Positions 46,351 to 55,546 of a stretch of 64,000 nucleotides of DNA are shown one piece after another; position 1 is the stretch's first letter; each line of letters opens with the position of its first letter. Source of the DNA: Cryptomeria japonica (lineage: Eukaryota > Streptophyta > Pinopsida > Cupressales > Cupressaceae); assembly GCF_030272615.1 (NCBI RefSeq), contig NC_081413.1, positions 103,376,239 through 103,440,238 on the forward strand, in the 5' to 3' direction. A program made the position numbers and the translations under genes. The notes under the pieces are model-generated. The model was given only the letters and a program-made list of their open reading frames with translations. It ran no database searches and was not told the origin of the DNA.

Positions 46351-46982
46351 AAATCAAATGTGATCTGATCTATCATCAATTGCACATTACTTTGTGAGAA
46401 ATTGCGACATGATGACTGATCAATTGTTCACCTTGTTTTTTTTGAATTTTTATAATTTTTAACAGAAAAGCAGAAGGAAAAGACTGAAGATAGAAGGGTT
46501 ATTCTGCAATGATATTGTCCCACACTACGTGAGCCATCACATCAATTTCGTCGATGAATTTGTACTTGGTTAAAAAATGGTGGATGGTCCTGTGATACTA
46601 AGTAATCTCCTCTTTTTCTTTGACCTCACAGAGCTCCCTTTTAGCCTTTAAAAGCCTTTGATAAGCCTTTTGTTGTCTCCTATTCTGCTCTGCCTTCCTT
46701 GCACCAAAAATTTGGATTCTCACCTTTCCTGCCATTGGATTAGATACATTTTATATGCTGAAATCATTTTTTCCAGAATTTACTAAAATTTTAGGGTTAG
46801 ATGTGCAAGACAAAATAATGCAAAAATGACATAATTTTTTTTTGAACTTGCAATCCTTTAGATCAATTGTGATCTATATAAGAAATTATGATATCTTGTC
46901 TGAGAAATTGTGATATGATGTCATTGCAATTGTGATATGTTATCTACAATAGCAAATTTCTGCGTATGCAATCACGATATCC
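46351..46982 (-). repeat. Dispersed motif array in the leader of element I
   Basis: On the plus strand, words close to GAAATTGTGATATGAT recur at about 46351-46370, 46397-46413, 46863-46874, 46881-46895, 46902-46920, 46926-46940 and 46968-46982. Spacing is irregular, and several copies differ by C/T or G/A (GCGACATG, CACGATAT). Confidence 0.6.
46499..46735 (-). pseudogene. Small basic ORF in the leader of element I
   Basis: 79 codons starting MAGKVRIQIFGARKAEQNRR, rich in Lys, Arg, Gln and Glu in the first 45 residues (probable helix), one TAG after KEKEEIT, then a less charged C-terminal part ending DNIIAE and TAA. It sits about 330 bases after the primer site, before the H insertion. I do not recognise it; it may be a leader ORF of this family or chance. 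The length with only one TAG is mildly suggestive. Confidence 0.4.
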
Positions 46983-47045
46983 AGTTTCCTGTGCACATAT
47001 GGATCTGCAAATTTTGTCAAAACAAAAAATGAAGGTTATAGTAAT

Positions 47046-47063
47046 TTCACGTCAGGTTCACCA
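47046..47063 (-). other. Candidate primer binding site of element I
   Basis: Minus-strand TGGTGAACCTGACGTGAA lies one base beyond the proposed LTR end. It resembles the site TGGTGCCCATCGTGCGGC next to the E LTR only in part. Confidence 0.4.
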
Positions 47064-47064
47064 T

Positions 47065-48127
47065 TGTTTCTATGCAATGCCATGTGTATTAACCTAATTA
47101 GAAAATAAGAACGAATCACCAATTCTCAACTAATTAACAAACATCAAACATAACCAATGAAAATCAATACAAGAAATGAGAAATGAATTCAAATAAAAAC
47201 TCCCTCATTCTGCATCTTTGCTTCCATTGTTCTTCTCCAATTTGAGTGGTTGGTGGCTCTCAGGTATTGCACAAATTTCCTACATACAAGTAATTTGAAG
47301 ACTTTGATTTTTGTGATTCTAGACTGAATTGAGAAAAGAGGTTGAATTTATAGATTTTCAACACAAAGGAGGTGAGAATTTGAACTCAAGTGTTGATTGA
47401 TAGATAACTGATTTAGATTGATTAGTGAACTAAATTGATTGATTTGTTAACTCATTTGATTGAGTAGTGAACTCAATAGATTGACCAGTAGACGAAATAG
47501 ACTAGGTAGTTGACTGGATTGATTGATTAGTAGACTGATTTGATTGGAGAGATCAGTGGATTGATTTTGAGTTAAAAAGGATTATTGATGAGTTAACCGA
47601 GTTAACTGATTAGATAACTGATTTGATCTATCAGTTTTGATTTAGCACATGTTGTAGGAATTTGAAATTGAATTTGATTTTCATTTTCATTCTGAATTTG
47701 AATTTGGTCATTCGAATGCTGAAATGCACATGAAAATAATTGAAATTCAAATTTGGGGAAATGTGAATTTGGTGATTTGAAATTAGATGAACTGAATTGA
47801 AATTCGAATTTGGGGATTTGGAGGAATAATTAATTACTTTAAATAATTTAAATGAAATTATTTAAACTTAGGAGATTGAAATAATTAAATAATAAAGATT
47901 ATTTAACTAAGGAAAAGGTTGTAATTAATTAAATAATTGATATTTAATTAATATTTAAAATAGGGTTAACTGATTAAAATAATTTGAGAATAGAAATAGA
48001 ATAATTAGAAGTGTTAAAGGGCAATGATTAGAAGAAATAGTTAGTTGAATCAAATAATTAAAGAATTACTTAATTTAATAGACGAATAATTGGTGTATAA
48101 TTAATGAGACATTTTTAGGTGTCTACA
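47065..48127 (-). repeat. 5' LTR of element I, about 1063 bp
   Basis: On the minus strand it begins TGTAGACACCTAAAAATG at 48127, exactly where the copia C integrase frame breaks off. The inner end at 47065 (GAAACA) is inferred from a CA end next to a candidate primer site and a length close to the E LTR. A TATAAATT box lies at 47345-47352 (minus). The other LTR is off-window. Confidence 0.65.
47345..47352 (-). promoter_or_regulatory. Candidate TATA box of element I LTR
   Basis: TATAAATTCAACCTC on the minus strand, similar to TATAAATTCAGGCCT in the E LTR (53366). Confidence 0.5.
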
Positions 48128-50470
48128 ATAACATCTATATGCTTTTATTTCATTTGAATAATCAAGAAATATTCCCTCAACACATCTAGGATCAAATTTG
48201 CCAATGAAATCATCTCTCCTCATATAACATTTACTACCAAAGATTCTGAAATACTTAACTGAAGGTGTATTGCCAAACCATAATTCATAAGGTGTCTTAC
48301 CGGTTTCTCCTTTGATATGTTCTCTATTGAATGTATAAACTGTTGTGCTCACTACTTCTCTCCAATAGATATGAGGTAGATTATCTTCCATCATCATGGT
48401 TTTAGTAGCATCCAAGATAGATCTATACTTTCTTTCCACAATTCCATTCTACTGATGTGTCCGGGGAACAAAAAATTGTCTCCTTATGTCATGCTTCTCA
48501 CAAAAGTTATTAAACTCACTGGATGTGAATTATCCACCATGATCTGACCTTAAACACTTAATATTCAATCATGTCTTAGTTTCAACTTTAGCTTTATAGA
48601 TTTTAAACTTTTCAAAAGCCTCAGATTTCTCCCTTAGAAAAGTAACCCACATCATTCTAGAATAATCATCAATGATTATCATAAAATATCTATCACCTTG
48701 AAAACTTTTAATTCTTGCAGGGCCACACAAATCAGTATGAATAAAATCAAGAACATCATTAGATTCATCTTGTATACTTTTAAAAGAGGTTCTAACCTAT
48801 TTTCCCATTTGACATTATTTACATACTGGATTATAGGGCTTCACAATCTTAGGTATATCTCTAACTGCCTTAGTTGAATTGATCTTTACTATGCAATCAA
48901 AATTAACATGACATAACCTTTTATGCCATAGCCAACTCTCATCAATTTGTGCAATCAAACATGTCTTCTCATTGGAATTCAAATGAAATATATTAACTTT
49001 TGTCTGAGTACTGGTTGCAATCTCCAATCCAGATCTATTAATGATTTTGCATTTTTCATCCTTGAATTGTAATTGAAACCCCTTATCCACCAATTGTCCT
49101 ACACTCAAAAGATTATGCCTTAAACCTTCAACATAATAAACATTATTAGTATTGTGCTTACCATCTAGTGATATAGTTCCTTTTACTTTGATCATGCATG
49201 CTTTGTCATCTCCAAATATAACCAGACCGCCATCAAATTCTTGCAAAGATAGAAACTTTCTTTTATCTCTAGTCATATGATGTGAACATCCACTATCAAT
49301 TACCCATTCATCCTTATCTTCAATTTTAGCAGCAAGTGCCTTCTCTTCAGGTACATTCTCTTCCAGTGCTGAAACATCTTCCTTGATAGCCAACAACACC
49401 CATTCCTTTCCATTGGCAGAACCACTAGCATAGTCTTGTGCCAGTTCATCATAAGAATCAGTCACACCTTCCTCATCTGCAATGTAGCATGATTTATCTC
49501 TATTTTTCTTGTACTTATACTTGTTCTAATATCGAGGGTTAGGCTTAAAAGATCTTCTATCTCTCTCTTCAAATCTTGAATTCCTTTTAGGACATCTAGA
49601 TGCAAAATGACCAATGTTATTACATGCAAAACATTTAAAAGGTGCTTTTTCTTCATACTTACTTCCTACTGTCCTTTAGGTACTCTTCTAGAAAATAGGG
49701 TTTCCAATTGCTCAAATTCTTCATCTTCTCTTTTCATATCATCCAATTATTTTGCATACAAAGCTTTCCAATCTTGCTTGTCAGTTGGTGATATAAATGC
49801 ATGAAAAGAAGGTTCAGACTTCACAGATCGAGAAGGTCCAAATTATTCAAGCTCAAAAGTAGATAGTTTCCCAACCAATGTATCTCTATTGGCATAGGTA
49901 TTTGCCATTGTTCTCAATTCATTAATTGCACGAGCCTTCATCTTATAAGAAGGTGGAAAAGCTCTCATAACTTTAGAAACTATTTCATCTTCACTCAGAG
50001 TTCCACCACAACATTGAATTCCCATGACAATTTTATTTACCCTTTCCATGAATGTAGTAATCCTTTCATCTTCTTCTATCTCCATGTTTTCATATCTTAG
50101 TCGATAACCATCAAGTTTAGAAATCTTAACAGTAGGGTCACCTTCATTAAGAGTCTCCAACTTGCCCCATATAGCCTTTGCTGATGATTTGTCGGTTAAT
50201 CCAATTATTTACTGATCAGAAAGTGCACACAAGAGGGATTCTCTTTCTCTACAATCATTCTCAAGCTCCTTATCCAAGTTTTCTGGAGGAGGATTGCTAG
50301 ATGCCGGATTAAAAAGTGTAACTCCATTCTCAGTGATTTCCTAAATTTTCTTACTGAGACATCTCAGATGACTCCATCTGAATCTTCCATACTCTGTAAT
50401 TTGTTCCATCAAGCCTAGGAATATCTCTTCGAAAGATAGAAGCAGATGAAATTGAACTATTAGTCACCAT
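48128..50470 (-). pseudogene. Copia C gag, protease and partial integrase
   Basis: Gag starts MVTNSSISSAS at 50470, with internal loss near 50360, and continues through VNKIVMGIQCCGG. A CCHC knuckle (CFACNNIGHFASRC) lies at about 49632-49590 in a shifted frame; a frame change occurs near 49665. Protease WVIDSGCSHHMT is near 49300. The pre-integrase zinc region has HKRLCHVNF. The integrase core has HTDLCGP, LRSDHGG and ENG-like NGIVERKYRS, then KYFRIFGSKCYM, and ends mid-codon pattern KAYRCY at 48133. Several TAG/TAA stops. No RT remains in this piece. Confidence 0.88.
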
Positions 50471-50513
50471 AGGATCTTCCTCAAGTGGTTAAGCTTCTTC
50501 AAAGAGGACCAGA

Positions 50514-50525
50514 GATCTGATACCA
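50514..50525 (-). other. Primer binding site of copia C
   Basis: Minus-strand TGGTATCAGATC, two bases from the LTR end; initiator tRNA-Met type with one change. Confidence 0.85.
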
Positions 50526-50527
50526 AT

Positions 50528-51757
50528 TGTTAGACAATTCAAATAACCGAAAGACAACTAAGAGGGGGGTGGAGTGAATCCATTATCACCAGATTAGCAG
50601 AACCTTAAGCAATTAAAACTTTAATACCTTAACACATAAGATCAATACTAGAATGCATAAACCAAATATTGAAATAGTAGATATACCAATTAAGCATAAA
50701 CAACAATTAGAGAATAAATACCATCCACATGACACCAAGATTTGTATGTGGAAAACCTAGTAAAGGGAAAAACCATGGTGGGAAGCCTACCCATAGTCAT
50801 ATAATACTTCTGCAGTAAGTATGTGATTACAAGTGAGGGGCCTACACTTGCAGGAAGGCCAATAGCCTATAGCACACTGCTCATTACAAAAGGAGTCTCA
50901 CTGACTACATAAAAATTCAGACTACAATTCGAAAGAGAGAATGAACTACAATGATAACATCTCCTATGCCTGAGTACAGTTCTGGTTAAGCTCAATACTA
51001 GAGGACTTAATCCTCTTACATAAACCCAACTTGATCACCAATGATCAACTAAATCCTCTCCATGAATGATTATTACATTATTCTCTCATTACATATACAT
51101 ATCCCTTACATATGATCTACAATGAGATCTTACATCATATATATACAAACCCTCGACCACAAACAATAAGGTTGGACACCAGACAATAAAGCAATTACAT
51201 AATTACAAAACATGTTGGCCTGAGACCAAACAAATAATATCCAACCCATAAGACATCCTAGAAACACATTGAGAAGTCCAATCAACATGTTACATTAAGC
51301 CAATCCATAACCTAGATAATGCCAGACCCAACTTAGGTCGACACACGCTAAAGAAATGATCCCAATAAATCAAGTCTCAAACATGATCACTACCAGTATC
51401 CTGAATCTCTACTAGAAGCCGCACCAACACCACTTATGCATAACATCAAAGATATTCAACAAATCTCTATTGGTGAAACCCTCATCGAATCAACAAATCA
51501 ATATTACCAACATACATGATAACATCTGATCACCTAATCAAAACCAACTGACTAAACATGAATCTGAGTAGCATGAATTGCAGATCTAAGCCAATTCTAA
51601 AAACCAAAACATACCAGAGTATACTGGATCATCATGATCTAACCAACCAGAAACCAAACATCCTACTGGGACTAGAAAGATACTGATAAACAACCAAAAC
51701 AACTAGTGTTGACATCAACAACAAAACATCAATGAAACACATAATCAATTCCTCCAA
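50528..51757 (-). repeat. 5' LTR of copia C, about 1.2 kb
   Basis: The inner end (minus strand GTCTAACA) is clear at 50528. The outer end near 51757 is approximate, as TGTTGG is not intact there. The part at about 50760-50960 matches D LTR 23400-23560 in reverse (AGGCCAATAGCCTA, TGAGACTCC, GGGGCCTACA words), linking C and D. Confidence 0.7.
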
Positions 51758-52780
51758 ATGGCCAAGAGGGTTTCATACACAAGAGCTCTCTTTCTTCACT
51801 AGAAGGCAAATAAGTTTTTGGCTTAAGTTTTTTAGAAATCACAAGGAGCCTTTTATGCAGTGAAAGAGTAGGTCTTTGGAAGTCTTTAACAATATTCAAC
51901 AACATCTATCAAGCATTCATCAAAAATTCTTTCATCAATTGGGGGCTTTTGAAGATGCAGGAAAGCAATAGGAGATCACCGACTGAAGATTGGATTGTAC
52001 CCCTCCCTTGGGGTTGGGTATGATTTCATGTCTTTGTATGAGCTTCATTACATAAATTTTTAGATTTATATTTATGCTTTATATCACTTAGCTTCATTGA
52101 TTTAAAGCATTTAATTTTTCAATTACGAGCATTTAGGGTTTACTCTTTAAACCATAGGGTTACTCTAGATTGCTCGCATTCATCATTTTAGGGTCTTGCA
52201 CACACACAAGATTTTAGCACACACTATTTTACTATACAAATCGGCTATTTTTTGAGGTGGAAATAACCAAAATAGGGGTTTGACTAAGGCATAAACCCAT
52301 ATAGCCACCCAAAACCCTATTTTCAGTTGCAGTTGCAGGTACAGATACCCGAAAGACTTTCAAGACTACTAAATGGCACAAGGACTAACTTGAGGCCTCA
52401 GATCTATCTCAAAATCATCAGGGAAAGGGGCATGGCACCCTTGTCCACCCCAAGATAGGGGAACGATGCCCTTTCCCCCCAACTTTCAGGTGAAATTTGG
52501 CAGGTTGAGGGCTCAAAACATCAAGATTGTAGGTTCTCAGTTGCAGCTTCCTGTTTGTAGAATTAGGACAGGGGGCGTCACACCCTTATCCTGGGAAGTT
52601 TGAATCAGTTTTTGGTGCTAGGTACATATTCAAATTCCTCCCCCTTCTCTGCTTTTAATATCATAATTTAGTTCATATATGCTTCATTGTTCATCTCCTA
52701 GTCTAGTTGATCAATCACACCCTATTTTTCACATCTTCTCTTCATATACAACAAGAGGAATAGAAACCCTAAGAGATAAT
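51758..52780. other. Unassigned stretch between copia C and element E
   Basis: No ORF or RNA gene recognised. The sequence looks like LTR or leader material of another old element (short A/T runs and the TTGCAGGTACAG word). A 12-bp imperfect stem, GGGAAAGGGGCAT at 52421 with ATGCCCTTTCCC at 52466, stands out. Confidence 0.4.
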
Positions 52781-53809
52781 TGTAATACCCTAAAAATGAT
52801 CATCTAAACCATGAGCCCCTAATCTCGACAACATCACCAAGGTCCTAACCAAAGGCAATTAAATAAATCTTGAACACACAATTAATTTCTAAAATCATCA
52901 ATGTCACATGGCAAATTAATTACTCAATATTAATTAAATATTTATTTAATTAATTGATCATTCCAAGTAAATCATTTTTAAACAATTATCCTATTTATTT
53001 TAATTAAATATATTTTGCATATTTAATTAAATAAATCAATTTGCCATTAAATCATCAAAAGAGGAATTAATTTGAAAAAAGAATTAAAAATTGAGAAAAG
53101 AAATCAATTGGAAATAATCTTGAAAAACAAATTAAAAATTGATAAATAATCTCAGGAAAGCAATTAAAACAATTAAATATTAAAATTGAATGAAATAGAG
53201 AATAAATCAATTTTTTCTTGATTTTATCCTAATTTCAGTTCAATTTCTTTTAAAACTGAGAAAAGCATCCAATCACATCAATTCACCTGGATTGTGCTTC
53301 CTCTTGGAAAATCTTGACCGCTCATCATCATTTGATCTCAACCGTTGGTTTCTTTCTGAATTTTCTATAAATTCAGGCCTTCACCTCTCATTCAAAAATC
53401 TTGGAGAATATATTGTTATTATGTTGTTTTTGCTCTAGGTTCATTGAGAATTTGCATTGAGATATTGCATATTAGTTATTTCATATATTGCTTAAATCAT
53501 TTAGCTTAAATATTCATATATTGCTTAAATCATGCTAGATTAATCTTGCATATCTAGCTTAAATATTGCATCCATTTAGCTCATATTCATGCTCATATAG
53601 ATTTAAAAATCCTTCGTTTAGGTGTTGTCTAGTCACTGTATAGCTTAGCAATCTGAGAGCAATCTAAACTCGCATCTACTAGAAGGCAATGGGTCGATCT
53701 GTCATGGTTTTATTATTCATGCTTATATCTGTCTAACCATACATGTAATGACTTAATTGAAGTGTTGTGTATTCCAGATACAGATACAGGTCCACTTTTC
53801 ACACACACA
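52781..53809 (+). repeat. 5' LTR of E, 1029 bp
   Basis: Starts TGTAATACCCTAAAAATG and ends ACACACACA. Only one copy is in view, so ends rest on TG...CA, the adjacent primer site and the I-like start. It contains TATAAATT at 53366. Confidence 0.72.
53366..53373 (+). promoter_or_regulatory. Candidate TATA box of E LTR
   Basis: TATAAATTCAGGCCTTC, a common plant LTR promoter context. Confidence 0.5.
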
Positions 53810-53813
53810 TTTT

Positions 53814-53831
53814 TGGTGCCCATCGTGCGGC
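53814..53831 (+). other. Candidate primer binding site of E
   Basis: TGGTGCCCATCGTGCGGC begins four bases after the LTR end. The tRNA is not assigned. Confidence 0.6.
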
Positions 53832-53884
53832 ACGAATTCAATACTTCGGCCTCAAAATCATTTTTTTTATCTTGCAGGTTTCGT

Positions 53885-54095
53885 TCGTACAATCTCTGTG
53901 AAATATCGTACGAGTGATATTACTGTATCGTACGACATTCTATCAAAGTCTATGTTTTATCGTATGAACCAGTAAATGGACTCATATGAAATTCTGTTCT
54001 AAATATGTGATTTTGTCTTATGTCATTTCATGCTCAGTTCTAACTCGTATGATAAAAGGATTTTGTTATTTTATTTTGTGAGAATTGTTGTATGA
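53885..54095 (+). repeat. TCGTACGA motif cluster, left part of E leader
   Basis: Copies at 53885 (TCGTACAA), 53906 and 53928 (TCGTACGA), 53960 and 54045 (TCGTATGA) and 54088 (TTGTATGA). The perfect form is an 8-bp palindrome; variants differ mostly by C to T at its CpG steps. Confidence 0.75.
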
Positions 54096-54641
54096 TGCTG
54101 TATTCTATTAAGTTAAAACAATTTTCATTGTTCAGGTTTTTTGTCCAATTTTGATTACACTGATGCTAACCCTGAATTGTCTTCTGTCTACCTGAGATTT
54201 TTACAACCTAACTAGTTTCTTGGAGAACGCTTGTCAAAGAATTTACCAATCAAACATATGTCTATCAAAGAATAAAACAACATGACCACTGATGCGTTGT
54301 TTTTGCAGGTTGCCTAAAGAGAATCAACCAAACATCATGTATTTCTTAAATTCATTTTTTAGGCACCTAACTTGCTATCTAGTTAAAGAACAAATCTGTA
54401 TTTTGCATTTTAAGAGAATTGTGAGAGGTAGGAGAGTATGCTCTTGTCTTTATAGACAATCAGAAATCCTGACCCTTGAGGCATTTTCTTTAAGTTTGAG
54501 ATTTGCATATCTTTAGCAGGCCTGCCCTCCCAAGGAGCTAATAACTCTATAGCCATTATGACCGGTGAGAGGGGAATGACCCAAGTGGGAATGGTAAACA
54601 CCAAGTACTCCAACCCACTATAAAACAAACATGATTTGATG
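54096..54641 (+). other. E leader left of the F insertion
   Basis: No gene. 54525-54605 aligns with the minus strand of 22890-22950 in element I (GAGAGGGGAATGACCCAAGTGG), and the preceding part with 28937-29173 reversed. Confidence 0.65.
54637..54641. repeat. Target site duplication TGATG (partner 61421-61425)
   Basis: Perfect 5-mer at both F junctions; present once in the homologous leader of element I. Confidence 0.8.
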
Positions 54642-55274
54642 TGTTGTCTTCAAAATCTGATTCACTTCAACATCCTTATAATGATATGATAACTTTGTGT
54701 GCAGAAGAGATATTAAAGAGAAGGAAACTTCCAGGATAATATATGACAAGGTTTGATTTAACCTTCTACACTTCGGACCTACTCAAAGTCCAGGCGGGTA
54801 TACCTTTGTGAACTAAATTCACACTTTTAAAAGATAAATCCACAGCAAACCAGTCCAGAAAACCAGTGGATCTAATCGCCTTAAAACTAACTAAAACAAA
54901 GGAATGAAAATTGTACTCATATTTAGTATACCAGTGCCTTATCCAAGGTCACAAAGTCATCTAAGTTCAAACAATACTCCCACAATCAAATATCTATACA
55001 TATCCCATTAGTTTGGCTTCTGTAGATCCCTATATATGCCTAACACACATAAGAATTTATTCATACCCAATTAAACTACGCTCATCAAGATTTAAAATAT
55101 CTCACAAGGAATTTACTAGTAGAAGTGATTCCTACATATTTAATTCCCCTCCTGAAGAGAAAAGCTAAGAAACATATCTACTGAAAGTTGCCTTACAACC
55201 CCTATTCAAATGAAATAACCCTGGATTATTTAGAATGAAATAGTAAACACTTGCAAACACATTTGAAGACAACA
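54642..55274. repeat. 13-bp inverted repeat framing the downstream end of F
   Basis: TGTTGTCTTCAAA at 54642-54654 is matched by its exact reverse complement TTTGAAGACAACA at 55262-55274. The 633-bp block has TG...CA ends like a small LTR, but no second copy is present at the other end of F. Confidence 0.7.
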
Positions 55275-55546
55275 CAAAGTTTTAACTCAAAACCAATGGT
55301 CTGTATATTGATATTTTATTTAAAAAAGTATTACAAGAAACCTTCAAATATTCTCCATTAAAACTTGGAAAAGCTCAGATAAATTTCTGCAACGTTTTCT
55401 TACAATTCTTTTGCGATCCCTTTTCGACTAGTCCTAGTATCCATTTATAACAATATGGATGCATACAAAGCTTTGGACTTTCCTAGGAGAGTTTGTTACA
55501 ATCATTTCATTTCAAGAAGAAGTTACAATTTTTTTTACAAATGTGG

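Larger units (their letters stand above)
46131..47045 (-). other. Leader of element I next to its 5' LTR
   Basis: AT-rich leader read on the minus strand. It holds a repeated short motif (46351-46982) and a small ORF (46499-46735). On the left it is cut by H. Confidence 0.65.
19508..48127 (-). mobile_element. Element I: minus-strand Tat/Athila-like gypsy, split by A, D and H
   Basis: Reconstructed on the minus strand from 48127 down: 5' LTR (47065-48127), primer site, leader (46131-47045, 28937-29173, 21142-22954) and gag (19508-21141). Pol and the 3' LTR are left of the window beyond copia A. The pieces belong together because the plus-strand leader of element E (about 54300-54641 and 61421-61830) aligns across the H, D and gag-side pieces in the same order. 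It inserted into the integrase of copia C; the target duplication on the right is ATAAC (48128-48132). Confidence 0.75.
48128..51757 (-). mobile_element. Copia C: SIRE-like copia, 3' part removed by element I insertion
   Basis: Minus-strand order: 5' LTR (about 51757-50528), Met-type primer site, gag, protease, integrase. The integrase is cut at 48128 by the LTR of element I, with the 5-mer ATAAC at 48128-48132. RT, RNase H and the 3' LTR must lie left of the window. The protease motif DSGCSHHMT and the KFLSL stretch after it are typical of the SIRE/Maximus lineage. Confidence 0.85.
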
